From Quercus robur (Eukaryota > Streptophyta > Magnoliopsida > Fagales > Fagaceae): a stretch of 64,000 bases of DNA. The notes beneath the pieces are model-generated. The model ran no database searches and was not told the origin of the DNA. It was given only the letters and a program-made list of their open reading frames with translations. This document shows, piece by piece, positions 33,050 to 44,523 of this stretch. Position numbers and translations under genes: made by a program. Within the stretch, counting starts at the first letter, position 1, and every line of letters starts with the position of its first letter. The stretch covers positions 22,047,351 to 22,111,350 of the forward strand of contig NC_065544.1 in the NCBI RefSeq assembly GCF_932294415.1, given 5' to 3'.

Positions 33050-35089
33050 GTCTTTCTAACATGGTCATTGTGCTTCATCTCAATATTCTTTGTGACCATT
33101 CTCCTTTTGCTTTTTTATTTTTTTATTTTTTTTATAAGGATTTGCATTGAATAACATTCATGTATTTCATGATAGGTTGTTTTTGTTATTCCTTTTATAT
33201 ATAATAAAAAAAATTAAAAAAAATTAAAAAAAAGGAAGGAAGGAAAAATGTGTTTTGCATTATTTCTCTTGGACTTGTAATCAAGGTTGGCCATATTATC
33301 TTTACATAACATACTTGTGTACCTTGTTTAGCTTGGATAAGCTTATTTTACTGCACTTTGCTAGTTTTGGCTATGTAGTGCATATTATGTGGGAACTGTC
33401 TATAGTTTTTTATCACATGATCTTGATTTTGAAGTCACATGCTTTTGATTGTAAGGACTCAAAAATCCTAAGAGAAATGCATAATTAACCATCTCAACAT
33501 TGTTTACTAGCTAATCATGAACACCTTAGTGCATATCATAAGATTTTGTGCCCGAGAAAGTGTAGCACATGCACAAAAAGAACATAAGGTGTAGTCTCGA
33601 ATTAATGCTAAAATTGGTGTGTACATTATTGGGCTATAATAAATTCACAATGAAATAAAATTGGTGTGTATATTACTTGACTAATCTCATAATTTCAAAT
33701 AAAATAAAATTGGTGTGTACATTATGAGGTAAAACAAGAAACTTACATGATTGCAAGCTTGTTTTCTAGGAGATGTGAGAGTTATATGATGTAACTCTTT
33801 AGGTGACAGTCTCTTTCAAACTTATGTAATGAATTTTGTAGAAATTGTGATTGATCACTATCTACTTATCACCTCACATGTATCTCAAGCTATTACTAGT
33901 TGCATACACGACACAAGTTATTTTTTGCTAAACTTAGTACATGGTATTGTGTTTGATCTTGTTGTGGCCATCCAAGATTAAAAATTTCTTGATTTTAATG
34001 CAAAATGTGTTTAATATTTGAGAGTTTGAGGACAAATTGAGTCAAAAATGTGTTTTTGGAAAATCTGGGTTGAATTCATGTGTTTTTGGAAAACTTTTAA
34101 ACTCATACTCATACATTTCATTCATGAAATATGGTGTCTTGAGTTGTTTCTACATTAGCTTGCTCTGTTTTTCAAAAAATTCACTTTTCCATATTTTTGA
34201 TAGATCGAAGTTGTTGCTCGACCAATCGAAATTGCGATAAAAATTTAGGTTTGAATCTGTATGGCTCAATCGATGCTCGATTGATGCTAGATCGATCAAA
34301 TCTATTTTTCAATCGATCGAGACTTATTTTTGACTGATCGAATGTGTTTTAAAAAGTCTTTTCTCATGTGTTCTTCATATTTTTTAAAACTTTTCAAACA
34401 CTTGTTCAACTATTCTTCTTTGGCTGATCCAATCTAAGCCAAATTTGTTGTTTTCTTCCTCAAATTTCTTAAAGGTTTTTGTCTTCTTGTGCTTGTAAGT
34501 CACCTTTACCCTTTCTTTTTCAATTTATTCACATTTTTCATGAATTTTTCATGCATTCTACTTAAAATTTTCGAACTCATGCTTTTTGGGATTTTTGAAT
34601 TTTGGGGTGTTTTTATTCACATTTGATCATTGGGTTTTTGTCTTTAGATGGTATAAACATGATCCTCATGCATTAATTTGATCAATTTTGTGAATTTGGA
34701 AAATTTTGAAATTCTAGGGCTTGAAACTTTGTGAAATTGGGGATTTTGTTCAATTGGACTTAAATTGGTAAAATTGATTTGTGTTATTGATTGATGGTAA
34801 CATTATATGATATTGTTTAACTAGTGTAACGTTTAATTGATCAATTTGGTTTATTTTTTGAAATTGGGGTTTTTTCTCTAAAACTCTATGTTCAAGTCAA
34901 TTGATGGGTTATGAAGTAAATTTGAACAAATTTCAATGCATTAGTGCATGCATCATATGTGCATTCCTTCCATGCATCATATAGATTGTTATTTTTTGAG
35001 ATTTTTGTGCTCTAATCCTCTCTAATGCAACTTGCCCTTGTGTTTCTTTCTTTGTTTCTGTTTTCCTTTTATTCCAATCTCTTAGCATC
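33050..35089 (+). other. Non-coding region between gag and ORF2 of element C
   Basis: About 2 kb of AT-rich DNA without a credible gene. 33050-33950 matches the post-gag regions of B1 and B2. 34201-34342 holds the palindrome cluster. The last part matches 18041-19000 of element D in reverse. Confidence 0.7.
34201..34342. repeat. TCGA palindrome cluster upstream of ORF2 in element C
   Basis: Eight or more ATCGA/TCGAT motifs in 140 bases, including AATCGATCGAG, AGATCGATCAAA and CAATCGATGCTCGATTG. It lies about 750 bp before the ORF2 start, the same spacing as in element D. Confidence 0.78.
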
Positions 35090-36168
35090 ATGGTTAGGAA
35101 ACCTAGAGCAAATAAGAAAACCTCCTCTTCCTCTAACCTTGTTTTTGAGAGTGATAGGTTCCGACTTGAGAAAAACCAAGAGAACTATGAGAAACTCTAT
35201 ATCTATAGGTCGGTCTGGGCTGAGCATAAGGTCATTCTAGATGAGTTAGATCCAGAGATACGTAGGAATTTTGAGAGTCAGGGTTGGTTACCTCTTATGA
35301 ACATTGATCATCCTCCTCTTGCTACCTTGATTAGAGAGTTCTACTTGAACCTCTCTATCCACTCCAATGATTCCAACACTCAATATGTGATGAGTTGGAT
35401 AAAGGGTGAGGAGTATGTTATTACACCTCAGGTAGTGGCCTCTACTCTTGGTGTTCCTTTTGTAGCAGCTAGTCTATGCTTATACCGAGGTCCCTCCCCT
35501 TGATGAGATCATGTCTCACATCACTAGTATTACCATTAGATGGGGTACTGATCCTCATATCACTACTCATGAGCTTACTAAGCTTAATTATCTATTTTTC
35601 CGAATTGTTTGTCATTCTATTTAGCCTATCTCTCACTTGCACACCATTCCTATTGAGAGATGTGCATTTTTGAATGCCCATGTGACTGATGCTCCTATGA
35701 GTTTTTCCTACTCTTTTCATTCAATCTCTAGTTGAGGTTCATAGGAGTAGTACTAAATCACATGGTCTTTTCTTCCCTGTTTTTATCCATAGGATTTTGT
35801 TACATTTAGGTTTAGAGGATTTTCCTGCATTCGAGCCTATACATATCATTGCTCCCATAGGTGCCACCTTCCTTTGGCAAAGAGTGGCTTAGTTAAAAGC
35901 TAGCTCTAAACGCCTTAGAGTTGAGTCTTCTATAGGTGCATCTATGCCTCCATCTGGTGACCCCACTATTGAGGAGTATGTAAATCCTATTGCTGATGTT
36001 GATCCTCCACCTTCTTCATCGAGCAATACTTCTCTACGGAGTATGCTGGACACTGTCATGATCGTTCAAGTGGCACATGGACAAATTTTGATGGATGTGC
36101 TCACGGAGCTTCAGGCTTTGCGTGCTGATTTGGAAAGTGCTCAACGGTCTACTTTAGATTGTATCTAG
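35090..36168 (+). pseudogene. Second ORF of element C
   Basis: Starts MVRKPRANKKTSSSSN at ATG 35090 and ends at TAG 36168. Conserved blocks with element D: FESQGWLPLMNIDHPPLATL with IREFYLNLS, then MSWIKGEEYVITPQV. A frameshift near 35478 changes frame, a TAG near 35623 replaces Trp, and a further break occurs near 35715. The C-terminal part from 35944 (QVAHGQILMDVLTELQALRA) is open and helical. No catalytic motif is recognised. The family resemblance is to plant 'putative transposon protein' ORFs found in retroelements. Confidence 0.75.
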
Positions 36169-36487
36169 GAGCTTTTTGTGTATATGTTTTTGGCTTGTGA
36201 TTTATTTATTGTTTATGATTTGTATATGTTAGGGGGAGACACTTTCTTTTTATATTTTATGTTTTACTATTTCTTGTTTCACATATGATACATTGGTTAT
36301 TGATTTATATTATGAGGTTATTCATAATATGTCTTTTATTTTCTGTTTTGTGAAAACAAGAATTTACTTTTGTTTTACTTGTATTTTTCACACATGCGTT
36401 TATGGGCATGTTTAATGTTTAATGTTTAATGGGCTATTTGTAACTTTGAGCATTTCAGTTTTGTGATGTGTTTTGTCACGAATTGCC

Positions 36488-36497
36488 AAAGGGAGAG
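36488..36497 (+). other. Polypurine tract of element C
   Basis: AAAGGGAGAG lies just inside the 3' LTR, within the family-wide stretch TTTTGTCACGAATTGCC followed by purines. Confidence 0.82.
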
Positions 36498-36499
36498 TT

Positions 36500-37360
36500 T
36501 GTTAGGTTCTAAGACTTTAGGAACTAAATGTATTAGAACTTCATTTTGTAATGTGTTGGCAAACCATGATGAAAACTTAGAGTCTAAATTTAGGCTGCTC
36601 AAAGTGCATTTATTTGAAAAGTTTGTATCGAGTAAATTGCAGGATTTATTGGCTAAATCTGCAAGGCTTGATCGATCGAAAATTAGTCTCGATCGATCAA
36701 GCCTCGTGCAAATTATTTTCTGCAGAATTTCAAACTCAGTCCATGCCCGGTTTAACATGTAGGGTTTTATATTTTACTCCAAGTATAAAAGGAAAAACCC
36801 TAGCCAGGTTTTAGGAGTTGTTGATATGCTGTGTGTTGAATCTCTTGTGAGATCTAGAGGTGTTTACTTTCATACACACTTAAGGTTATCAAGATTCATG
36901 TCAAGAACTTGGTAATCATTTCAGTTGTTGCATAAAGAATTTAAAGGAGATCTAAAACCTTTGAGTGAAGTCTCAAAGTCACAAGTGGGAGTACTTATGG
37001 TTGCAGTGGATCAAGGAAAGAAGTAGTTCGTGGACTCGGAGTTGTCACGTGGTCATGGTAGTAAGTTTTTTACACGAGATAGCTATAGGATGTTAGTGGT
37101 CTAAGTCTTATTGTAAAAACTTCAATTCTTTCATAGTGGATCTGTTTTACCTTGAGGATAGCTAGGTTAAATCCTCCCCAGGTTTTTTACCAGTTTGGTT
37201 TTCTTGGGTTATCATATCGTTGTGTTATTTACTTTTCCACATTACTTACATGATATGATTTGATTGTGTTAACCTAGATTTGAATAATTTATCTAAGTAA
37301 TCACTTGGCTAAATAACTAGGTTAAACAACTTGTGTTTTAAGGGGTCTAAAAACGTTACA
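36500..37360 (+). repeat. 3' LTR of element C
   Basis: 861 bp, TGTTAGGTTCTAAGAC to AAAACGTTACA. It carries a 15-bp inverted repeat (GGCTTGATCGATCGA and its complement, about 36665-36703), where the 5' LTR has a single 18-bp palindrome. TATA box AGTATAAAAGG is at about 36782-36792. Confidence 0.93.
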
Positions 37361-37766
37361 GATTTTGTGTACCTCCCTTTGCAAAAGCGAAATGGGTTAC
37401 TAACTGAAAACAAGCAAAACAAAATCTATAATGCAGAAAGGAAGAAGAAAGAATAGTTATAAGAGTTAGAAATGAGAAAGAAAGCTGTGTATATTAATAC
37501 AAATATAGTGATATACTCTCTGCTTATTTACAAAATGAGCTACACTTGGAACCGAGAGACTGTACAGATATTTATACTGCATACATATATAATTTGTGTA
37601 ATGTATAGATTTATGAAATGAAGGACTATAATTATATAATATTACATCCTCACTTGCTAAAAGAATGAAAATTTGTTGGTCATTTTCCATCCATATTCCT
37701 CACTTTCAAATTTCAAATGCTTCTAATTTAGTGACAAGTTTCTAAAATTTTAATTACAACCATTAA

Positions 37767-38882
37767 CAGCAACTGCATCAGTTGATGCAAAGTCTTGCAA
37801 AATAGAAAAATTTGCTCATTTTACACATTTTGCGCAAAAAAAATACCCACATCAATGGATGTAAAATTGTACATTTATGCACAATTGCTACAGTGACCAT
37901 GCATATATGCACAGTTACTATAGATGTGCATATTATTATTTTATATTTTTTTCTCACCTCTCTTCTTTCTCCATTCGACTTCTCTCTCTCTCTCCCTCTT
38001 CCTCTTCCTCTGAACCGGACAAAACTGATCAACCACCGACCACCCAATTCAGCAACCCACCACCACCCAATCCAACAACCTACCACCACCACCACTCTCT
38101 AACTCTAACCCGTGACCTTCTTAGTTCTTCTCTCAGATTTCTTTTATCCCAAACCCACCATGGCCGATCTACCTAAAGCTCTTCCACTTCATGCCACCAC
38201 AAGCCGCCGCCGCGAGCCACCATCTAAGGCAGCTCCGTCTCTTTCTCTCGCTCAACCCCAGGTTAAGCCTCCATGGCTGAACCTAAGCACTCTTCCCTCT
38301 ATATCTGGATCTAAAACCCAAGGCCGAAGACCTCAAGCTCTCTCTCTCTGATCTCCAACTTAGGGCCAAGACTCTCTTCTCTTTTTATCTTCTTTATATT
38401 TATTTTTTGTTTGATCCGAAATCTCCTCCGTTGGTTTGGTTATTTCTGGGTTTGAGGATTGAAAAATGGGATTTTATTTTATTTATTTTATTTTTTTTAT
38501 TTGGGTGTGGCTGTGGAGATTTGAAAAGAAGGGATTTTGGGATTAGTTGTTTAGCTGTGGATTTGATGTTGAGTTTGGGGCTTGTTTCAAAAAAGGACAT
38601 ATGTATATGTGTGAAAGGATGGGGAGATATGGGGTTGATGGAGGATTGGAGTTTCTGTTCTTTGATTTTGGGTTTGTGTGTGAGAGGATTTCAAGAGAAG
38701 AGAGAAGTGCGAAGGGTGAAGGAAATAATAAAAAATTGTAAAAGAATGAATATTTTATTGAATAAATGTGTAGAATAGACAAACTGATGTGGATGTTTTG
38801 TAAAAATAGATGTGCAAAATAGAAAAAATAAGTTTGATTTGCAAAATTTACAAAATTTTTACATCAACTGATGCAATTTCTC
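37767..38882. mobile_element. Non-autonomous TIR transposon with gene-like cargo
   Basis: 1,116 bp absent from copy 1 (empty site near 9494), flanked by TAA on both sides. The ends are CAGCAACTGCATCAGTTGATG and, reverse-complemented, GAGAAATTGCATCAGTTGATG. A 3-bp TAA target fits PIF/Harbinger, but a longer TAAC duplication is also possible, so the superfamily is tentative. Inside are a pyrimidine-rich leader (37965-38010), a CCA-rich stretch and an ATG-started 63-codon ORF at 38160-38351 (MADLPKALPLHATTSRRR). This resembles a captured 5' gene end but I do not recognise the protein. No transposase. Confidence 0.7.
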
Positions 38883-40760
38883 TAACTCAAAACTATATAG
38901 GGGTATTTGTAACATATACCCTAAACTTCAACATTTTATAGTCACCCTAATACTTATTGCAATATGACATCAAAGATGTTTTCATTAATCGTAAACCATG
39001 TAGGTGAAAAACATGGAGAAATAGAGAATGATGAACAATTTTTTTCAAAATTTTTTTTTTTTTTTATATATATAAAAACTCACATAATATTGGTGTACAT
39101 GAAATTATGAACTATTAGATCCATCTTGGCCACACCCACCTTCCACATAATCAAATTCGTACCAAACTTCACGAACCATGGTGGCTGCACTACAAGAAAT
39201 CCAGGTTTAGGCAGCATTTTTTTTTAGTGGTGTTTTCAAAGACGCCACTATAAATGGTCTATTGTGACGTTTCAAGCTAGCGTCGCTAAATAGTGATGCT
39301 ATAGCGACATTTTCTACAAAACGTTGCTATATCACAAATCAATAGCGGCGTTTTCTAAAAGATCACATAAAATGTAGTTTTAGCAGCATTTATTTGGCTT
39401 ATAGCGACGTTCTCAAAACACTGCTATATGTTTTCCTAAAAATTTAATTTCCCGCACAAGTTTCCCACTTTTTGGTACTTTCCCAGAAATACTCTATAGC
39501 GACGTTTTAGGAAACATCGCTATAGTGATTAATGAAAATGTGCTAGCGTGTGCAACACTTGGTTAAAAAACAAATACTCTATAGCGATGTTTTCGAAACA
39601 TCACTATATGTTCTAATCTTTTAACATTCCGCCATTATTTTCAGTTCCCACACTTTTTTCCCTCTTTTTTTTTTTTTTTCCTACACTTTTATTTTTCTTT
39701 CTTTTCTTTTCTCCACTCTGTGTCCCACTTCTTTGTTCTTTTCTTTTCTTAAATTCACTATTCATTCTCCCCTTCTTCTTTTCTTTGTTCATAGTCTTTT
39801 CTTTGTGAACCACTTCAACACCACCACACATCTTTTCCCTTCCACCACTGCCACCACCATAGCCACCGCAGCCGTTGTCGACCTCCACTAAGACCCACTA
39901 CCACCACCATACTCTTTTCCCTCTTTTTTGATGTTCAAGTTTCTTTAGAGTGTATGTCTTTATTCTTGGCTTATGGGTTTGCTTTTGTATGATTTTTCTT
40001 TAATGGGTCATTGAGCTTTTGTGCTAATTTTTGCTATTTTTCAGTTTTGGTTGGAAAGTTTTTGTTGTTCAAGTTTCCTTAGAGTGTAAGTATTTGTTTT
40101 TAGCTTATGGGTTTGCTTTAATTTGGTTTTTCTTTAATGGGTCATGGGGATTTGTGCTAATTTTTGCTCTTTTTTCTGTTGGAAACTGGTAGAGAAAGCT
40201 CTTATTCAAAATTGGCTTCTTGGGCAAAAGGACTTGAGGATCAAGGGCTAAATCATTGTAAGTATTTGTTTTGCTAGCTTGAGATTAATTTTAAGTATTT
40301 GAATCATTGTAAGTATTTGTTTATCATTGTCTTTGCTCTTGTCCATGTTCTTTGATTAAAAGCCTAAAAAAAGTTTGAACACCTAAGCTAATAATAATGC
40401 TTATCCAAACCACTATAATATAAGGTAAAAATTATTAAATAAACCAAGCTCTAACATGGACTCAACGAATTTTCACATTGTTTCTGGGGTTTTGAATTCA
40501 CACCCAAGATTGATTCAATTACAGTTTAATCAAAGAGGGGGGAGAAGAATTTACCAATTGATAGCTACATCTATTTAACATATATTGCCCAATAGTTCAC
40601 TATAAGGAAAAGCTAATCAACTTGGCCCATTGGTTCATTTAAAAAACTATAAGCACAATATAGTTTTAGATCCATGTATGGTACTACTCCTACTACTAGA
40701 ATTCTAAAATACGTATTATATAGATGTATCAATGTATGCTATTTTGAAAGATAAGTTGAT

Positions 40761-41320
40761 ATTGGGAGTGTTCATTAAATTTAGAAATTTGGATGGATAT
40801 GGATGAGTTATATTTTTTGATTAATTTTTGGACTTAATACTTGTAAGCATTTTCTATTTGTGATTATGATAATTGTGTTGGAGTGGATTGTTGAGTTGGA
40901 GCAAGCGGGTGGCTTGGATGGTGCTATAAGGTGGTTTACATTCATATTGAAAGTGTTTATTATTTGTTAAAAATTTGGATCGATATTTTTGAGTTATATT
41001 TGTTGATTACTTTTTGAACTTTAATACTTGTAAGTATTTTATATTTGTGATTATGATAATAGTATTGGGTGGATTGTTGTGTTGGATCAAGTGGGTGGCT
41101 TGCATAGTATTATAAGGTCGTTACAATTGATATTGAGAGTGTTTATCAAATTTGGAAATTTGGGTGGATATAGTTGTTGAGTTATGTTTGTTGACTACTT
41201 TTTGGACTTCAATACTTGTAAGCATTCTATCGATAATTGTTTTGTGGTGGATAGTTGTTTGATTATTTCATTTCTTTCATATGTCAAACATGCAAACTAA
41301 ATGACAATTATCAAGTGATA
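40761..41320 (+). repeat. Tandem repeat, about 186-bp unit, three copies
   Basis: Units beginning near 40761, 40946 and 41132 share ATTG(G/A)(G/A)AGTGTTTAT and GAATTTGGATGGATAT-like and ACTTGTAAGCATT motifs. It lies in the CACTA remnant. Confidence 0.7.
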
Positions 41321-41357
41321 TTGATTAGTTACCAAATGTATTAATAAAATACTTTGA

Positions 41358-42350
41358 GGTTTTGAATATGTTGTGCACTATATTTAAGTGGATGTGTAAT
41401 TCTACTTCCATGGTTTTTGCTTAAATTTGTAGAGATTCAAGACTTTGTCCATTTGTGTGAATGAGGATATAGATAGACGTGATATGATTTGTTTATTATA
41501 TTCAAGATTATGTGTAATCTTATTTGCGTGTTTATGAAACTAAATGGTTTTGAATTTGTTGTGTAAATGAAGATATGGATAGAAATGGATAAAGATAGAC
41601 TTGATATGGTTTGTTTAGAATATTTAAGATTATGTTTAATCCTATTTACATGTTTATGAAACTATGTGGTTTTGAATATGTTGTGTACTTTATTTAAGTG
41701 TATGTGTAATTCTACTTCCATGGTTTTTACTTAAGTTTGTAGAATTTTAAGACTTAGTCCATTTGTGTGAATGAGGACATAGATAGAATTGATATAGTTT
41801 GTTTAGTATATTTAAGATTATGTTTAAACATATTTGCATGTTTACAAAACTAAGTGGTTTTGAATATGTTGTGCACTATATTTAAGTGTATATGTAATTC
41901 TACTTCCATGGTTTTTACTTCAGTTTGTAAAATTTTAAAACTTAGTCCATTTGTGTGAATGAGGATATTGATAGACTTGATATGGTTTGTTTAGTATATT
42001 TAAGATTATTTTTAATCCTATTTGCATGTTTATGAAACTAAGTGGTTTTGAATATGTTGTGCACTATATTTATGTGTATATGTAATTCTACTACCATGGT
42101 TTTTACTTAAGTTTGTAAAATTTTAAAACTTAGTCCATTTGTGTGAATGAGGATATTGATAGACTTGATATGGTTTATTTAATATATTTAAGATTATGTT
42201 TAATCATATTTGCATGTGGTTTTGAATATGTTGTGCATTATATTTAAGTGCATGTGTAATTCTACTTCCATGGTTTTTGCTTAGGTTTGTAGAGATACAA
42301 GACTTAGTCCATTTGTGTGAATGAGAATATAGATGGACTTAGTCCTTATT
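41358..42350 (+). repeat. Tandem repeat, about 188-bp unit, five to six copies
   Basis: The phrase GGTTTTGAATATGTTGTG recurs at 41358, 41547 (variant), 41668, 41856, 42044 and 42218: spacings of 189, 121, 188, 188 and 174. The short spacing marks a partial unit. Each full unit also has TTCTACTTCCATGGTTTTT and GTCCATTTGTGTGAATGAG. No ORF. Confidence 0.85.
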
Positions 42351-42424
42351 CTACATTGAATATCTACTATGGAAAATATATTCAAATAATACTTTGTTTA
42401 AATATGTAATTTTTTTGAATGTAG

Positions 42425-42518
42425 GATCTTGCTTTGGTAAACAAGAACAATCGTTCCAAGCAAACAAATGTACATACTAGTGGTTCAAAGAAATTTGCTT
42501 CGTACACAGGAGAAATGG
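42425..42518 (+). pseudogene. CACTA transposase exon remnant (Transposase_24-like)
   Basis: Between a TTTGAATGTAG acceptor and a GTAATG donor, 94 bases translate to a peptide starting DLALVNKNNRSKQTNVHTSG and continuing SKKFASYTGEM. The NK-NRSKQ-HT-GSK-FA pattern is typical of the plant Ptta/En/Spm transposase family (PF03004). Neighbouring exons are not recognised, so it is a relic. Confidence 0.65.
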
Positions 42519-43049
42519 TAATGACTCAATAATTATCTTGTAAATGACTCAATAATTATCTTTGCTTCGACCGATTGAAAATCGCAGGCTTAGTTTTTCT
42601 GCAAATTTTTTAAACAAGCCCAAGCTCGTGAAAATGTTTAGGGTCACTTAAACTTCTCCACATATAAAAGGGAAACCCTAGCCATGTTTTGGGAGAGCTG
42701 AAGAAGACTTGTGTGTTACTCTTTGTGAGATCTGAGAGGTTCTGTACCTTCTAACTACACAAGATTCTACCAAAGCTTAAACTACAATCAAGGATTGGTA
42801 GAACTAATTGCTGCATCAAGTCCAATAAGAAAGAGTGATTTGAAACCTTTGAGTGGAGTCTCAAAGTCACAAGTAAGGACGTGCTTGTGTTGCTGTAAAT
42901 CCAAGAAGAGAAAGAGTCTGTGGATTCGAAACTTGCATGTGGTGATGTTAGTAAGTTACTACATGAGGTAGCATTAGAATTAGGGTTAAATCTTTTGTAA
43001 AAACTTCAATTCTCTTAGAGTGGATTTGGTTTACCTTGAGGATAGCTAG

Positions 43050-44083
43050 TGAAAGTTCGAAAATGTGTTAGAAATACAAGAGCTGTTTAGACCCCCAAAT
43101 CAAAATTACGGCTCGATAGATTTTACACTAACTTAATTCTAAGTGCAGAATAGTGTAAATGGGAGCGGATAAACAAACAAGCTAGTCTAACACATATTCA
43201 TATAAACACAGCAGTAAAATGAAATGTAAAAGAGTAGGGAAGAAGAATGCAAACACAGATAACACGCCGATGTGTTATCGAAGAGGAAACTGAAGAACTC
43301 GGCGAAAAACCTCTCCGCCGCCCTCCAAGCAGTAATCAATCCACTGGACAATCAGTTGGGATACATGGGTTAGCAAGAAACCCCTCAAGCCTAATCTACC
43401 CGCTATACCTAAGTCCTCCAAACTTCTACTCCAACAAGGCTTCTCGAAACTGTGTCTTGCCTAGCTCTCCGAATCCCGCAACAAGCTCCATGTTGCATCT
43501 ACCATCCTTGGCTTCTTCCAATACTTCCCAACAACACCAAAACCTCACTTGACACTTTGAAAGGGTGTGGTAAGTGTTTGGGCTATCAACCTCTCAATGG
43601 TATGGAAATGGAGAGATAGGAGTTGGGTACGATAATCTCTAACTCTCAAGGTGTTTGGCTAGGGTTTTCTCTCAAAAGCACTCCTTAACATTTGTGGGTA
43701 ATGAGGGTATAAATAGTGTGGGTACAAAAAGTGTGTATCAGATAATACATTCTGGCAGAATAGAATGTTTCGCGGGTGTCTCATGGGAAGGCCTTACCCG
43801 CGAGCTACTCGCGAAACACAGCTGTCTCTATTTGTACTGCCTCTTCACATTCCAATCATGTGCAAGGCACATGCTTCACTTCGCAGGATGCTTAGTCGTA
43901 AGCTACCCGCGAGAAATCTTTTGGCTTCAGTTGCTTGAGTCTTCACACACTCTCTCTATCACACAACCCTTACAATCAAATCCCACAATAAATACAAGGT
44001 ACAAAAGATTGAATAAACTTACAATCAAATTTGACACGGAATAAAAGCCAACAAAATACATATTTGTAAATCACAACTTTACA
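43050..44083. mobile_element. Solo LTR of another family nested in the B2 5' LTR
   Basis: 1,034 bp from TGAAAGTTCG to CACAACTTTACA, flanked by GCTAG/GTTAG (43045-43049, 44084-44088; one mismatch). B1 gives the uninterrupted sequence near 11177-11190. Orientation is unclear. It is unlike the other LTRs here. Open frames within it (43247-43552, 43655-44044) match nothing I recognise. Confidence 0.72.
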
Positions 44084-44165
44084 GTTAGGTCAAATCCTCC
44101 CAGGTTTTTACCTTGAAATGGTTAGTTTCATCGGTTTTCCTAGATAATCATATTAGTGTGTTATT

Positions 44166-44388
44166 TGTTAGGACATATGTGATTCACTTGTTAGGAACAT
44201 ATGTCACTATTTTATGTAATTGGCTAATCTTTTAACAAAACGCACTTTACTTGTAATTTGGTAGATCTAGGTATTTTTAATACTTTAAGAAACTGTGTTT
44301 CAAGATCAAGTGTTGAAGTCATCAATTAAACTTGGCTAATTAATCAATTAATTTAATCATAAGGGGTCAATATGTTTTTGGCCTATCA
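44166..44388 (+). mobile_element. Internally deleted solo LTR of the E/F subfamily
   Basis: Only 223 bp, yet with both LTR ends (TGTTAGGACATATGTG and TTTTTGGCCTATCA) and a perfect 5-bp duplication TTATT (44161-44165, 44389-44393). About 0.75-0.9 kb of the LTR centre is missing compared with 13791-14913. Confidence 0.88.
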
Positions 44389-44523
44389 TTATTTACTTTT
44401 ATGCATCTTTGCATGATATAATTTATTTGTGTTTAACCTAGATCTGAAAATTTATCTGAGTAATAACTTGGTTAATAAATTAGGTTAAACAATCAATTAA
44501 AGGGGTCTAAACAAACTCTCAAT

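Larger units (their letters stand above)
25050..37360 (+). mobile_element. Non-autonomous gag/ORF2 LTR element C, carrying nested element E
   Basis: A 12,311-bp insertion in carrier segment 2 with the 5-bp duplication GATTT (25045-25049, 37361-37365); the empty site is at 7337-7349. Without nested E it is about 7.07 kb. Order: 841-bp LTR, AT spacer, initiator-Met primer site, gag (split by E), 2 kb non-coding with a TCGA palindrome cluster, ORF2, purine tract, 861-bp LTR. No protease, integrase, RT or RNase H is recognisable in the 6.2 kb of its own internal DNA. The LTRs differ by roughly 8-10% by eye, so the insertion is old. Confidence 0.92.
23037..39187 (+). repeat. Segmental duplication, copy 2 (partner 1-9787)
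   Basis: This is the second copy of the carrier segment, enlarged by element C (25050-37360), the TIR element at 37767-38882 and closed by a CACTA terminus at 39188. It lacks the Copia and solo-LTR insertions of copy 1, so it provides clean empty sites for both. In turn copy 1 gives empty sites for C and the TIR element. 24213-25044 is almost identical to copy 1; 37366-37766 and 38883-39187 are clearly more divergent. Confidence 0.93.
39188..42564 (+). mobile_element. CACTA transposon remnant, right end missing
   Basis: It starts CACTACAAGAAATCCAGG exactly where collinearity with copy 1 stops. Subterminal repeats of the type TATAGCGACGTTTT, in both orientations, fill 39237-39605. A transposase-like exon remains at 42425-42518. 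No matching TTGTAGTG end is found, and the sequence runs directly into a truncated B2 LTR near 42565. It also contains a C/T-rich gene-like stretch (39640-39930) and two tandem arrays. The deletion that removed its right end probably also removed the start of B2. Confidence 0.82.

Noticed and set aside
38407..38778. ORFs of 60-123 codons downstream of the ATG ORF in the TIR element
   Set aside because: They are T/G-rich, overlap on both strands and match nothing; they look like intron-type sequence.
39613..39888. Lys/Glu-rich ORF on the minus strand in the CACTA remnant
   Set aside because: It reads through a C/T-rich simple-sequence tract; composition alone explains it.
43247..44044. ORFs of 101 and 129 codons in the solo LTR at 43050-44083
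   Set aside because: The sequence is an LTR-like insertion with TG...CA ends and a near-perfect target duplication; no protein family is recognised.
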